Assembly (NCBI RefSeq): GCF_023630175.1
Contig: NZ_JALLIN010000034.1
Coordinates: forward strand, 18,766 to 82,765
Source of the DNA: Streptomyces cellostaticus
Lineage (GTDB): Bacteria > Actinomycetota > Actinomycetes > Streptomycetales > Streptomycetaceae
Length of the DNA stretch: 64,000 nucleotides
Reading direction: 5' to 3'
The notes below the pieces were generated by a model, which saw only the letters and a list, made by a program, of their open reading frames with translations, was not told where the DNA came from and did no database searches. The position numbers and the translations under genes are program-made. How positions within the stretch are numbered: position 1 is the first letter of the stretch; each line of letters opens with the position of its first letter. This document shows, piece after piece, positions 47,287-56,851 of the stretch.

Positions 47287-48690
47287 TCAGGGGGCGTGCC
47301 GCCAGTTCCCGGCGAGGTCGCCCCACAGGTAGGCGCTGGTCTCGACGCCCTTGAGGAGGAGGTCGAGCTCGACCTTCTCGTTGGGGGCGTGCCAGCCGTC
47401 GGAGGGGACGGAGATGCCGAGGAAGAGGACGGGGGCGCCGAGGACCTCCTGGAGATCGGCGGCGGGGCCGGAGCCTCCCTCGCGGGTGTAGCGGACCGGC
47501 CCCTGGAAGGCGCGGCTCATGGCGCGGACCACGGACTGCAGCGCGGGGTGGTCGAGCGGGGTCAGACACGGGCGGGTGGCGGAGCCGAAGTCGATCTCGT
47601 GCCGGATCCCCGCGGGCAGTCGCTCGGCGGCCCAGGCGCGGACGGCCTTCTCGACGTGGTCGGGGTCCTGGCCCGCGACCAGGCGGAAGGAGAGCTTCAC
47701 CATGGCGGAGGACGGGATGATCGTCTTGCTGCCGGGGCCCTGGTAGCCGCCGCCGATGCCGTTGACCTCGGCGGTGGGGCGGGCCCAGACGCGTTCCAGG
47801 GTGGTGTGTCCGGCCTCGCCGTGCGCGGCGCGCGACTTCGCCGTGCGCAGCCATGTCGCCTCGTCGAAGGGAAGCTGGGCGAGCAGCTCGCGCTCGTGGT
47901 CGGTCAGCTCGACGATGCCGTCGTAGAAGCCGGGGACGGCCACGCGCGCGTGCTCGTCGTGCAGGGCGGCGACGAGACGGGCCGCGGCGGTGGCGGGGTT
48001 GGGTACGGCACCGCCGAAGGAGCCGGAGTGGATGTCCTGGTCGGGACCGTACAGGCGGATCTCGCACTCGGCGAGGCCGCGCATCCCGGTGCAGACGGTC
48101 GGGGTGTCCTCGGACCACATGCCAGTGTCGGAGACGATGACCGCGTCGGCGGCGAGCCGTACGGCGCGCTCCTCCACGAGGTCGCGGAAGTGCGGGGAGC
48201 CGGACTCCTCCTCCCCCTCGATCAGAAGCTTGAGGTTGACCGCGGGGGCGGTGCGGCCGGTGGCGGCGAGGTGGGCGCGGACGCCGAGTGTGTGGAAGAA
48301 CACCTGGCCCTTGTCGTCGGCGGCCCCGCGCGCGTGGAGACGGTTTCCGCGGACCACGGGCTCGAAGGGCTCGGTGTCCCAGCCGTCCTCCAGGGCGGCG
48401 GGCTGCACGTCGTGGTGGCCGTAGACGAGGACGGTGGGCGCCTGGGGGTCGCCGGAGGGCCATTCGGCGAAGACGGCCGGGGCGCCCGGGGTCGGCCAGA
48501 CCTCGGCGGTCGGGAAGCCGGTCTCCTTGAGCTTGGCGGCGAGCCAGTCGGCACTGCGCCGTACATCGGGGGCGTGCTCGGGCTGGGCCGAGACGGACGG
48601 TATGCGCAGCCATGCGGTGAGGTCGTCGAGGAAGGCGGCGCGGTGCTCCTCGATGTACGTGCGGACGGCGCTGTCCGGGGTCTGGCTCAT
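47287..48690 (-). CDS. M20-family dipeptidase
   Basis: A 467-residue zinc dipeptidase. Metal-site motifs: VYGHHDVQP (His, Asp), RGAADDKGQVF (bridging Asp), LIEGEEESGSPHF (Glu-Glu), VSDTGMW (Asp), and HAPNEKVEL near the C-terminus (His). The dimerisation domain starts near GLAECEIRLYGP. Length and motifs fit the Xaa-Xaa dipeptidase/CNDP-like branch (carnosinase-like). ATG 48690 starts MSQTPDSAV; the longer open frame starting at 48741 overlaps adnB by 4 bp and is less likely. It lies 47 bp after adnB on the same strand. Confidence 0.9.
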   Translation of the reverse strand: MSQTPDSAVRTYIEEHRAAFLDDLTAWLRIPSVSAQPEHAPDVRRSADWLAAKLKETGFPTAEVWPTPGAPAVFAEWPSGDPQAPTVLVYGHHDVQPAALEDGWDTEPFEPVVRGNRLHARGAADDKGQVFFHTLGVRAHLAATGRTAPAVNLKLLIEGEEESGSPHFRDLVEERAVRLAADAVIVSDTGMWSEDTPTVCTGMRGLAECEIRLYGPDQDIHSGSFGGAVPNPATAAARLVAALHDEHARVAVPGFYDGIVELTDHERELLAQLPFDEATWLRTAKSRAAHGEAGHTTLERVWARPTAEVNGIGGGYQGPGSKTIIPSSAMVKLSFRLVAGQDPDHVEKAVRAWAAERLPAGIRHEIDFGSATRPCLTPLDHPALQSVVRAMSRAFQGPVRYTREGGSGPAADLQEVLGAPVLFLGISVPSDGWHAPNEKVELDLLLKGVETSAYLWGDLAGNWRHAP

Positions 48691-48737
48691 GCTCACGAGC
48701 CTATCGGCCCACGGAGGCATCCTCGGCGGGCGGTTCG

Positions 48738-51700
48738 TCACACTCCGGTGCCCTCGGTCTCCTCCCGCGGGGGGTCGGGGGGATCGCCGGTGAGCAACCG
48801 TTCCAGGGCGGCGCGGTCCGGCAGGGGCTCGGGGCGCACCACCTCGCCGGTGCGCACGTACAGGAAGGCGGCCGTGACCGATTCCGGCGGTACGCCCTGC
48901 TGCTCGGCCCAGGCGAGCCGGTACACGGCGAGCTGCAGGGGGTCGGCGGTGTGGGCGCGGTTGGTCTTCCAGTCGACGATCTCGTAGGTCGCCCGGTCGC
49001 CGTCGCCGTTGCGGTAGACGGCGTCGATGCGGCCGCGTACGACCCGGCCGGCGAGGGCGAGCTGGAAGGGGGCCTCGATCCGGCAGGGGGTGCGGTGGGC
49101 GTACTCGGTGCGTTCGAAGGCCTCCTTGAGGGCTTCCAGGTCGCGTTCGTCGGTGATCTCGGCCTCGTTGCCGGGCAGCTCGTCCGGTTCGAGCATGGGC
49201 AGGGTGAGTTCCTCGAAGCGGGCCTCGACCCAGGCGTGGAAGCGGGTGCCTCGGCGGGCGGCGGGGCGCGGGGGGTGCGGCAGGGGGCGCGCGAGTTCCT
49301 GTGCGAGCCCGTCGGGGTCCTGGGCGAGGCGCATCAGCTGGGACGCGGTGAGGGTGGCGGGCAGCGGAACGTCGGTGATGCCGCGGCGGGCCCGCAGCAG
49401 CTCGCCGGTGAGCGCGTCGAGGTCGCGGTCCCAGGAGGCGATGGCGCGGGCCTCCTCGGCTGTGACGCGGGTCTCGTCCGGGGCGGGGGCAGAGGGGTGT
49501 GCCGGTACGGCTGGGTGGCCGTGTTCCCGGCGGTGGGTCCGCTCGTCGGGGGCGGACGCCTGGTGGGGGACTGCGGGCCGCCCGGCGGGCCGGGAGTCGC
49601 GGCCGTCGGGAACCTCCGGAAGAGGAGCGTGCTCGTCGCCGGACGAGGACTGCGCCTCGCGGGGCATCGCGTCGGCGTAGGGGTCCTCGTCGTATGGGAT
49701 CTCGTCGTACGGGAGCCCGTACTGATCGCCGTCGTACCGATCACCGTCGTACCGATCATCCAGATCGTCGTCGTACGGGATCTCGTCGTACGGATGGCCG
49801 CCGTCAGGGCTCTCGTCGAACGGGTCCTCCTCCCCGTACGGCTGGTCCTCGTCGTCCGGTGGCGTCGGCCAGTCGGGGTCGTCGTGGGTGCGGGGGTCCT
49901 GGGGGGCGGGCGGTCGGGGGTGCTGCCGGGCGGCCAGGGCGTCCAGGTGGGCGAGGACGGTCCCGGCTGCCGCGCGGCGCCGGGCCAGTGCGGTGTCGTC
50001 CAGCGGCAGCGGCCACGCCTGTTCCGCGTCGTCTGCCCGCAGCGCGGGGTTCTCCTCGTCCTCGGCCGGCTCGTCCGCCCAGGCCTCGATCTCGCCGTGG
50101 CCGGCCGCGCAGTGGTCGTGCAGGGCCCGGAGGAAGTCCGAGGGCCCGCGCGGCTTCTTCTGGCTGGGCCCCCACCAGTGGCCGGAGCCGAGGAGCAGGG
50201 AGCGGGGGCGGGTGAAGGTGACGTAGCCGAGGCGGAGTTCCTCGGTGTGCTGGTGTTCCTTCATGGCCTCGTGGAAGGCCTTCATGCCCCGGGAGTCCCA
50301 GGAGGCGATGTCGGGCAGGGTGTCGGTGTCGCCGCGCAGGACGTGCGGCAGCACCTTGGCCTGCGCGGTCCACTTCTCGCGTCCCTGGGCGCTCGGGAAG
50401 GTGCCCTGGACCAGTCCGGGGACCACCACGACGTCCCACTCCAGGCCCTTGGACTTGTGCGCGGTGAGCACCTTGACGGTGTTCTCGCCGCCGGGCAGGG
50501 CGTTGTCGAGCCCCTTCTCGTACTGGGCCGCGGTGCGCAGGTAGCCGAGGAAGGCCAGCAGGGTGGCCTCACCGTCGCCGGCCGCGAAGCCGGCCGCGAT
50601 GTCGAGGAAGTTGGACAGGGTCTCGCGGCGGCGCGCGGCGAGCGCCTGCGGGGACGCGGACAGCTCCACCTCCAGGCCGGTGACGGCGAGGACGCGGTGC
50701 AGCACGTCCATGAGCGGGTCGGCCAGGGAGCGGCGCAGGTCACGCAGTTCCGCGGCGAGGCGGGCGAAGCGCACGCGCGCGTCCGGCGAGAACGGCAGCG
50801 CGTCGTCGTCGCGCCCGTCCCCGCGCAGGGGTGACTCCAGGAACGTGTCCAGGGCGTCCGCGAGCGATATCACCTCGGAGGGGTCCGTGCCCTCGACGGC
50901 CTCGGCGAGCCTGCGGTCGGGGTCGTCGGTGCCGTCCGCGCGCGCGTGGGCGACGAGCAGGCGGGCGCGGCGGCCGAGGAGGGCGAGGTCGCGGGGGCCG
51001 ATGCGCCAGCGCGGGCCGGTGAGCAGGCGGACGAGGGAGGCGTTGGCTCCGGGGTCCTGCAGGACTTCGCAGACGGCGACGAGGTCGGCGATCTCGGGCA
51101 GGTGCAGCAGCCCGGAGAGGCCGACCACCTCGACGGGGATGTCACGGGCGACGAGCGCGCCCTGGATCGCGGCGAAGTCGGTGGCCGTGCGGCACAGCAC
51201 GGCGATCTCGCCGGGCGCCCTGCCGGTGCGGACGAGGTGGGCGACGGAGTCGGCGATCCACGCGGTCTCCTCGGCGTGGGTGCGCAGCAGGGCGCAGCGG
51301 ACCGTGCCGTCGTGCTCGGCGCCGGGAGCGGGGCGCAGCGCCTCCACGCCCGCGTGCATGGCGCGCAGCGGCTCCGCGAGGCCGTTGGCGAGGTCGAGGA
51401 GGCGGCCGCCGCTGCGGCGGTTCTCGCTGAGCGCCTGGCGGGTGGCGGGGTGGCCGTCGCGGCGGGCGAAGTGCTCGGGGAAGTCGTCGAGGTTGGCGAC
51501 GGAGGCGCCGCGCCAGCCGTAGATGGCCTGGCAGGGGTCGCCGACGGCGGTCACGGGGTGGCCGGTGCCGCCGCCGAACAGGCCCGACAGCAGCACGCGC
51601 TGGGCGACCGAGGTGTCCTGGTACTCGTCCAGGAGCACGACGCGGAACTCCTCGCGCAGCAGGCGGCCCACCTCGGGCAGGCCCGCGAGGCGGGCGGACA

Positions 51701-52493
51701 GCGCGATCTGGTCGCCGAAGTCGAGCAGGTCGCGTTCGCGTTTGGCGGCCCGGTAGCGCAGGACGAGGCCGGCCAGTTCGCGGCGGGCGGCCGCGGTCTC
51801 GGGGACCTTGCGCAGATCGGCGTTGGTGAGCCTGGCGTCGGCAAGGGTGCGCAGCAGGCCGGTGTCCCAGGCGCGCAGTTCCTCGGGGTCGACGAGGTGC
51901 TCGGCGAGTTCGGAGTCGAGGGTGAGCAGGTCGGTGACGAGGTCGGCGAAGGAACGGGTGAGCGCGGGGTAGGGGCCGGGGGCCTCGCGCAGTACGCGCG
52001 CGGCGAGCTGGTACCGGGTGGCGTCGGCGAGCAGCCGGGAGGTGGGTTCGAGCCCGATCCGCAGGCCGTGGTCGGTCAGCAGCCGGCCGGCGAAGGCGTG
52101 GTAGGTCGAGATGACCGGCTCGCCCGGCGGGTTGTCCGGGTCCGGCCGCGCGGGTTCGGCGGGCGGTCCCGTCGGCGCCGGGATCCGGCCGGGCGCGGGG
52201 AGGGCACCGGGGTCGGTGACGCCGGCCTTGACCAGCGCCGCGCGGACGCGCTCGGCGAGTTCGCCCGCCGCCTTGTTGGTGAAGGTCAGGCCGAGCACCT
52301 GTTCGGGGGCGACCTGGCCGGTGCCGACCAGCCAGACCACGCGGGCCGCCATCACCGTGGTCTTGCCCGAGCCGGCTCCGGCCACGATCACCTGCGGGGC
52401 GGGCGGCGCGGTGATGCAGGCCGTCTGCTCCGGGGTGAACGGGATGCCGAGGAGCTCTTTGAGCTGTTCGGGGTCGGTGATACGGGCGGGCAT
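48738..52493 (-). CDS. adnB: AdnB-like helicase-nuclease subunit
   Basis: A 1251-residue UvrD-like helicase with a C-terminal RecB-type nuclease. Helicase motifs: VIVAGAGSGKTTVMAAR (Walker A), LTFTNKAAGELAERV, VVLLDEYQDTSVAQR, VGDPCQAIYGWRGA, LTAHKSKGLEWDVVVVPGL and LGYVTFTRPRSLLLG. The nuclease motif is in VVRGRIDAVYRNGDGDR and VDWKTNRAHTADPLQLAVYR. Between helicase and nuclease (residues about 865-1005) lies a disordered Asp/Tyr/Pro/Glu-rich insert with repeated YDEIPYDE units. In mycobacteria AdnA and AdnB resect double-strand breaks. ATG 52493 is 114 bp downstream of adnA; assignment to B follows gene order. Confidence 0.88.
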   Translation of the reverse strand: MPARITDPEQLKELLGIPFTPEQTACITAPPAPQVIVAGAGSGKTTVMAARVVWLVGTGQVAPEQVLGLTFTNKAAGELAERVRAALVKAGVTDPGALPAPGRIPAPTGPPAEPARPDPDNPPGEPVISTYHAFAGRLLTDHGLRIGLEPTSRLLADATRYQLAARVLREAPGPYPALTRSFADLVTDLLTLDSELAEHLVDPEELRAWDTGLLRTLADARLTNADLRKVPETAAARRELAGLVLRYRAAKRERDLLDFGDQIALSARLAGLPEVGRLLREEFRVVLLDEYQDTSVAQRVLLSGLFGGGTGHPVTAVGDPCQAIYGWRGASVANLDDFPEHFARRDGHPATRQALSENRRSGGRLLDLANGLAEPLRAMHAGVEALRPAPGAEHDGTVRCALLRTHAEETAWIADSVAHLVRTGRAPGEIAVLCRTATDFAAIQGALVARDIPVEVVGLSGLLHLPEIADLVAVCEVLQDPGANASLVRLLTGPRWRIGPRDLALLGRRARLLVAHARADGTDDPDRRLAEAVEGTDPSEVISLADALDTFLESPLRGDGRDDDALPFSPDARVRFARLAAELRDLRRSLADPLMDVLHRVLAVTGLEVELSASPQALAARRRETLSNFLDIAAGFAAGDGEATLLAFLGYLRTAAQYEKGLDNALPGGENTVKVLTAHKSKGLEWDVVVVPGLVQGTFPSAQGREKWTAQAKVLPHVLRGDTDTLPDIASWDSRGMKAFHEAMKEHQHTEELRLGYVTFTRPRSLLLGSGHWWGPSQKKPRGPSDFLRALHDHCAAGHGEIEAWADEPAEDEENPALRADDAEQAWPLPLDDTALARRRAAAGTVLAHLDALAARQHPRPPAPQDPRTHDDPDWPTPPDDEDQPYGEEDPFDESPDGGHPYDEIPYDDDLDDRYDGDRYDGDQYGLPYDEIPYDEDPYADAMPREAQSSSGDEHAPLPEVPDGRDSRPAGRPAVPHQASAPDERTHRREHGHPAVPAHPSAPAPDETRVTAEEARAIASWDRDLDALTGELLRARRGITDVPLPATLTASQLMRLAQDPDGLAQELARPLPHPPRPAARRGTRFHAWVEARFEELTLPMLEPDELPGNEAEITDERDLEALKEAFERTEYAHRTPCRIEAPFQLALAGRVVRGRIDAVYRNGDGDRATYEIVDWKTNRAHTADPLQLAVYRLAWAEQQGVPPESVTAAFLYVRTGEVVRPEPLPDRAALERLLTGDPPDPPREETEGTGV

Positions 52494-52607
52494 GTCGTCA
52501 GAGGCTAGCGGCGGGCACCGACAACCGTGGCCGCGCCGGCCGTCCCGGCCGACGCAACCGCAGGTCAGCGCATGTGGTGCCGTGCGTCACGCTGCCTGGT
52601 GTGGGGG

Positions 52608-55600
52608 TCACTCGACCACCTGCCGCCCCTCCGGCCGGGCGCTGCACGAGGCGCGGAACGCGCAGTGCGTGCAGTGCTGGCCGGTGGTGGGCGTGAAGCG
52701 TTCGTCGAGGACCTTCCCGGCCGCGGTGGCCAGCAGCTCCCCGACCCACTCCTGCGCGGGCGGCTCCTGGCCCTGCACCTTGGGCAGGGTCTCCCCTCCG
52801 TCGCGTCCGGCCGCGCCCTGGCGCAGGTGCACCAGCTCGGCGCCGCCGGTCTCGGGGCGTGCGCCGTCGAAGGCGGCGTCGGCGGCGCCCTCGCGGACGG
52901 CGAGCTGGTAGACCGCGAGCTGCGGGTGGCGGGCCACCTCGGCGGCGCTGGGTGCCTGCTTGCCCGTCTTGAAGTCCACGACGTAGGCGCGGCCCTCGCC
53001 GTCCGCCTCGACCCGGTCCATCTGGCCGCGGATGCGGACCCGGTAGTCGCCGGCCGCGAGGGTGACGTCGAAGTCCTGCTCGCTGGCCACCGGGGTACGG
53101 CCGGCACGGTCCAGGACGTGCCAGTTCAGGAAGCGTTCGAGGGCCGCGCGCGCGTTGGCCTTCTCCTGGGCCGACTTCCAGGGCGCGTCGAAGGCGAGCG
53201 CGTTCCACACCGAGTCCAGGCGTTCCATCAGGACGTCGAGGTCGGCGGGGCTGCGGCCGGAGGCGACCTCGTCGGCGAGGACGTGGACGACGTTGCCGAA
53301 GCCCTGGGCGGCGGTGGCGGGCGCGTCGGCCTTCACCTCGCGGCCCAGGAACCACTGCAGGGCGCAGGTGTTGGCGAGCTGGTCGAGTGCGCTGCCGGAG
53401 AGCACGACGGGCTGGCCGCGATCGCGCAGCGGCACCTTGCTCTCGGTCGGCTCGAACATGCCCCACCAGCGGTCGGGGTGGGCGGACGGCACCAGGGGCC
53501 GGCCGTCCTCGTCGGCGAGGGCGGCCAGCCTGGCCAGGCGGCGTGCGGCCGCCTCACGCAGCGCGGCGGACGCGTCCGGATCGACGGTGGTGGCACGCAG
53601 CTCGGCGACCAGCGCGGCGACGGACAGCGGCCGACGGGGGCGGCCGGTGACGTCCCGGGGCTCGACGCCCAGTTCGGTCAGGAAGCGGGAGGGCTGGTCG
53701 CCGTCGTCGGCGGGCGCCTTCACGGCGGTGACGACGAGACGTTCACGCGCGCGTGTGGCGGCCACGTAGAACAGCCGGCGCTCCTCGGCGAGGAGCGCGC
53801 CCGGGGTGAGCGGTTCGGCGAGCCCGTCGCGGCCGATGCGGTCGGCCTCCAGCAGGGATCCCCGGCGGCGCAGGTCGGGCCAGAGTCCCTCCTGGACACC
53901 TGCCACGACGACGAGCCGCCACTCCAGGCCCTTGGCGCGGTGCGCGGTCATCAGGCGGACGGCGTCGGGGCGCACGGCCCGGCGGGTGAGGGTGTCGGCG
54001 GCGATGTCCTGGGCCTCGACCTCCTCCAGGAAGTTCAGGGCGCCGCGGCCGCCGATCCGCTCCTCCGCGCGCGCGGCGGTGGCGAACAGCGCGCACATCG
54101 CGTCCAGGTCACGGTCGGCGTTGCGGCCGGCCGCGCCGCCGCGCCGGGCGGCGCGTTCCAGCCGGCCCGGCCAGGGCGTGCCCTGCCACAGGTCCCACAA
54201 CGCCTCCTCGGCGGTGCCGCCGCTGGCCAGACGTTCGCGGGCCGTGCGGAGCAGCGCGCCCAGACGCTGGGCACCGCGCGCGTAGGCCGGGTCGTGGGCG
54301 ACGAGGCGCTCGGGTTCGGCGAGCGCCCGCGCGAGGAGTTCGTCGGAGGGTGCCGGCAGCGGGTTCCCGGCGGCCCGCTCCTCCTCGCGCAGGGCGCGCC
54401 CGAGGCGGCGCAGGTCCGCGGTGTCCATGCCGGCGAGCGGGGAGGCGAGCAGGGTGAGCGCGGTCTCGGCGTCGAGCCAGGACACGTCACGCGCCTCGCC
54501 GGCCCTCTCCTCCTCTCCGGACACCTGCCCGTCCCCGGACTCCTGCCCTCCGGGCACCCGCCCGCCTCCGGGCTCCTCCCCCGCGGGCGCCTGCCTCGAC
54601 TCGGCCGTGGCCACCGCCCGGAGGGCGGTGAGCAGGGGCGCCACCGCGGGCTCGTGGCGCAGGGGCAGGTCGTCGCCGTCGATGTCCAGGGGGACGCCCG
54701 CCGCGGTGAGGGCCCGGCGGAGCGTCGGGATGCTCCGGGCACCCGCGCGCACGAGGACGGCCATGTCGCGCCAGGGGACACCGTCCTCCAGGTGCGCGCG
54801 GCGCAGGATGTCGGCGATGTTGTCCGTCTCGGTGCCCGGTGTCGGGTAGGTGTGCACCTCGACCCGGCCGCCGTCGCGTACGGCCTCGGGCTCCCGGTGG
54901 GCGCGCACCTTCCCGGCGGGCAGCCGGGTCAGCGGCATGCGCCGGGTGATCAGGCGGGTGGCGGCCAGCAGGGCGGCGCCGGAGCGGCGGGCGGTGCGCA
55001 GCACCTCGACGGGTGCGGGCCTGCCGTCCGCGCGCGGGAAGGCCGCCGGGAAGTCGAGGATGCCGTTCACGTCGGCGCCCCGGAACGTGTAGATCGACTG
55101 GTCGGGGTCGCCGAGGGCCACCAGGGTGCGGCCGCCGCCGGCCAGGGCGTGCAGGAGCCGCACCTGGGCCGGGTCGGTGTCCTGGTACTCGTCGACGTAC
55201 ACGGCGTCGTACTGGGCGGCGAGCCGGGCCGCGGCCTCGGGGCGGTGCGCGAGCAGGACCGCGCGGTGCACGAGTTCGGCGTAGTCGATGACGCCCTGGA
55301 GGTCGAGGACGTCGAGGTACTCGGCGAGGAAGGCGGCGGCGGCACGCCAGTCGGGCCGGCCGATGCGGCGGGCGAAGGCGTCCAGGGCGTCGGGGCCGAG
55401 GCCCAGCTCACGGCTGCGGGCGAGGACGGCGCGGACCTCGTCGGCGAAGCCGCGGGTGGTCAGGCAGGCCCGCAGCTCGTCCGGCCAGCGCACGTGGTTC
55501 AGGCCGAGCCGCTCCAGGTCGGGCTGCCCGGCGAGCAGCCCGCGGACGGTGACGTCCTGCTCCGGGCCGGACAGCAGGCGCAGCGGCTCCGCGAACAGAC

Positions 55601-55991
55601 CGCTGTCCTGGTGGGCGCGGAGCAGGGCGTAGCAGTACGAGTGGAAGGTGGTGGCCCGGGGCGCGCGGGCCGCGCCGATGCGCAGGGCCATGCGGTCGCG
55701 CAGGTCGACGGCGGCCCTGCGGCTGAACGTCAGCACCAGGATGCGTTCGGGGTCGGCGCCGCGGGCGATGCGCGCGGCCACGGACTCGACCAGGGTGGTG
55801 GTCTTACCGGTGCCGGGACCGGCGAGGACGAGCAGTGGTCCGGTGCCGTGGTCAACCACGGCACGCTGGGCGGCGTCCAGTCGAGGGGGACCGGTCTCGG
55901 CATGCGGGGTGCGGACCAGCCGGTAGGCGCCACGGTCCCCCTGCCGCACCGGAGGGTGCGGCAGGCGGCTGGTGGTGGAGGAGGAGCTCAC
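52608..55991 (-). CDS. adnA: AdnA-like helicase-nuclease subunit with Fe-S cysteines
   Basis: An 1127-residue helicase-nuclease. Helicase motifs: LVLAGPGTGKTTTLVESV, LTFSRRAAVDLRDRM, AVYVDEYQDTDPAQ, LGDPDQSIYTFRGADV, LMTAHRAKGLEWRLVVVAGVQEG, LFYVAATRARERLVV. The C-terminal nuclease has GQMDRVEADGEGRAYVVDFKTGKQAP and HPQLAVYQLAV. Four cysteines typical of the RecB/AddB Fe-S nuclease staple are present (CALQW near residue 905, then CTHCAFRASC close to the end). The GTG at 55991 (MSSSSTTSRLPHPP) is preferred; the frame is open to 56072. A Gly/Glu/Pro-rich linker (EEPGGGRVPGGQESGDGQVS) interrupts the middle. Confidence 0.87.
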   Translation of the reverse strand: MSSSSTTSRLPHPPVRQGDRGAYRLVRTPHAETGPPRLDAAQRAVVDHGTGPLLVLAGPGTGKTTTLVESVAARIARGADPERILVLTFSRRAAVDLRDRMALRIGAARAPRATTFHSYCYALLRAHQDSGLFAEPLRLLSGPEQDVTVRGLLAGQPDLERLGLNHVRWPDELRACLTTRGFADEVRAVLARSRELGLGPDALDAFARRIGRPDWRAAAAFLAEYLDVLDLQGVIDYAELVHRAVLLAHRPEAAARLAAQYDAVYVDEYQDTDPAQVRLLHALAGGGRTLVALGDPDQSIYTFRGADVNGILDFPAAFPRADGRPAPVEVLRTARRSGAALLAATRLITRRMPLTRLPAGKVRAHREPEAVRDGGRVEVHTYPTPGTETDNIADILRRAHLEDGVPWRDMAVLVRAGARSIPTLRRALTAAGVPLDIDGDDLPLRHEPAVAPLLTALRAVATAESRQAPAGEEPGGGRVPGGQESGDGQVSGEEERAGEARDVSWLDAETALTLLASPLAGMDTADLRRLGRALREEERAAGNPLPAPSDELLARALAEPERLVAHDPAYARGAQRLGALLRTARERLASGGTAEEALWDLWQGTPWPGRLERAARRGGAAGRNADRDLDAMCALFATAARAEERIGGRGALNFLEEVEAQDIAADTLTRRAVRPDAVRLMTAHRAKGLEWRLVVVAGVQEGLWPDLRRRGSLLEADRIGRDGLAEPLTPGALLAEERRLFYVAATRARERLVVTAVKAPADDGDQPSRFLTELGVEPRDVTGRPRRPLSVAALVAELRATTVDPDASAALREAAARRLARLAALADEDGRPLVPSAHPDRWWGMFEPTESKVPLRDRGQPVVLSGSALDQLANTCALQWFLGREVKADAPATAAQGFGNVVHVLADEVASGRSPADLDVLMERLDSVWNALAFDAPWKSAQEKANARAALERFLNWHVLDRAGRTPVASEQDFDVTLAAGDYRVRIRGQMDRVEADGEGRAYVVDFKTGKQAPSAAEVARHPQLAVYQLAVREGAADAAFDGARPETGGAELVHLRQGAAGRDGGETLPKVQGQEPPAQEWVGELLATAAGKVLDERFTPTTGQHCTHCAFRASCSARPEGRQVVE

Positions 55992-56266
55992 GTGGTTCGC
56001 CGGTCCTGGTGGTTGTGCTGGTGGGCGGGCGGTCACGCGTGCGAGGCGGTGGCCGCGGGGTGAGAGGGACACGTGCAGCCGACGCTACGCCGCCACACCG
56101 GGCGGAAGGTGGCCTTCCGCTTCTCCCCTCGCGGCCCCCGGGCCCCTCGGCGCCCGGGTGTCACGCGCGTCCCTCGACCAACGAACGTACGTCATGCGAC
56201 GGACGTCCCCCGTGTCCCTCGTACGGGCCACCGATTCCCCTCGGGGGCATCCGATGGCGGAAGCTG

Positions 56267-56653
56267 TCAGGTGTGACCGTCCGTGCCCGTGCCGCCGTCC
56301 CATCGCGCCCGTCTCATGTCGAGCCGCGGCACATGGCCCTCGGCGCTCCTGCCCGCCGCCCTGAGCGGGGTGCCCTCCGCCCGGTAGTGGGCGAGCGCGC
56401 CCAGCTCGTGGCCGGGCAGCAGCACGCCGTCGGAGCGGACCACGCGCCACCACGGGACGGTGCCGCCGTAGAGGGACATGACCCGGCCCACCTGGCGCGG
56501 TCCCCCTTCCTCCAGCCACTCGGCGACATCGCCGTACGTCATGACCCGACCGGGCGGGATCAGCTCGGCGACCTCGAGGACCCGCTCCGCGTAATCCGGC
56601 AGCGCGTCCTCGCATCCGTCACGGTTGTCCTCGGCAGGGCTCCGCTCGCTCAT
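56267..56653 (-). CDS. Alkyltransferase-like protein (ATL, MGMT family without the catalytic Cys)
   Basis: A 128-residue protein. The MGMT-like core is clear: EVAELIPPGRVMTYGDVAEWL, GGPRQVGRVMSLYGG and the normally catalytic loop, here TVPWWRVVRSDG instead of PCHRV. Trp replaces the alkyl-accepting Cys, the defining feature of ATL proteins that bind O6-alkylguanine and hand lesions to nucleotide excision repair (typical motif PWHRV). ATG 56653 is used; a second in-frame ATG is three codons upstream. It is 275 bp upstream of adnA, and in mycobacteria a comparable gene (Rv3204) lies near adnA. The gap 55992-56266 shows no recognisable element. Confidence 0.85.
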   Translation of the reverse strand: MSERSPAEDNRDGCEDALPDYAERVLEVAELIPPGRVMTYGDVAEWLEEGGPRQVGRVMSLYGGTVPWWRVVRSDGVLLPGHELGALAHYRAEGTPLRAAGRSAEGHVPRLDMRRARWDGGTGTDGHT

Positions 56654-56851
56654 TCGCACCATCCTGCCGTACCCCACCGACATGGCGGCGCGGAAGGGCG
56701 GGAGCGGTCCCCTCGCCCTCGGGCGGCGCTTGAGGCAGACTGTCCGACTCCTGTCCGACCCCCGCATCCGCACCCTGATGCCCGCGAGTGCCGGTGGGGC
56801 ATGCCACCATCGTGCGGGCGGTGACCGGTGATACGAGACCAAGAAGAGACG

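Noticed and set aside
49670..49810. Short direct repeats as a CRISPR or minisatellite array
   Set aside because: They lie in frame inside adnB and encode the acidic YDEIPYDE linker; no flanking structure indicates a separate element.
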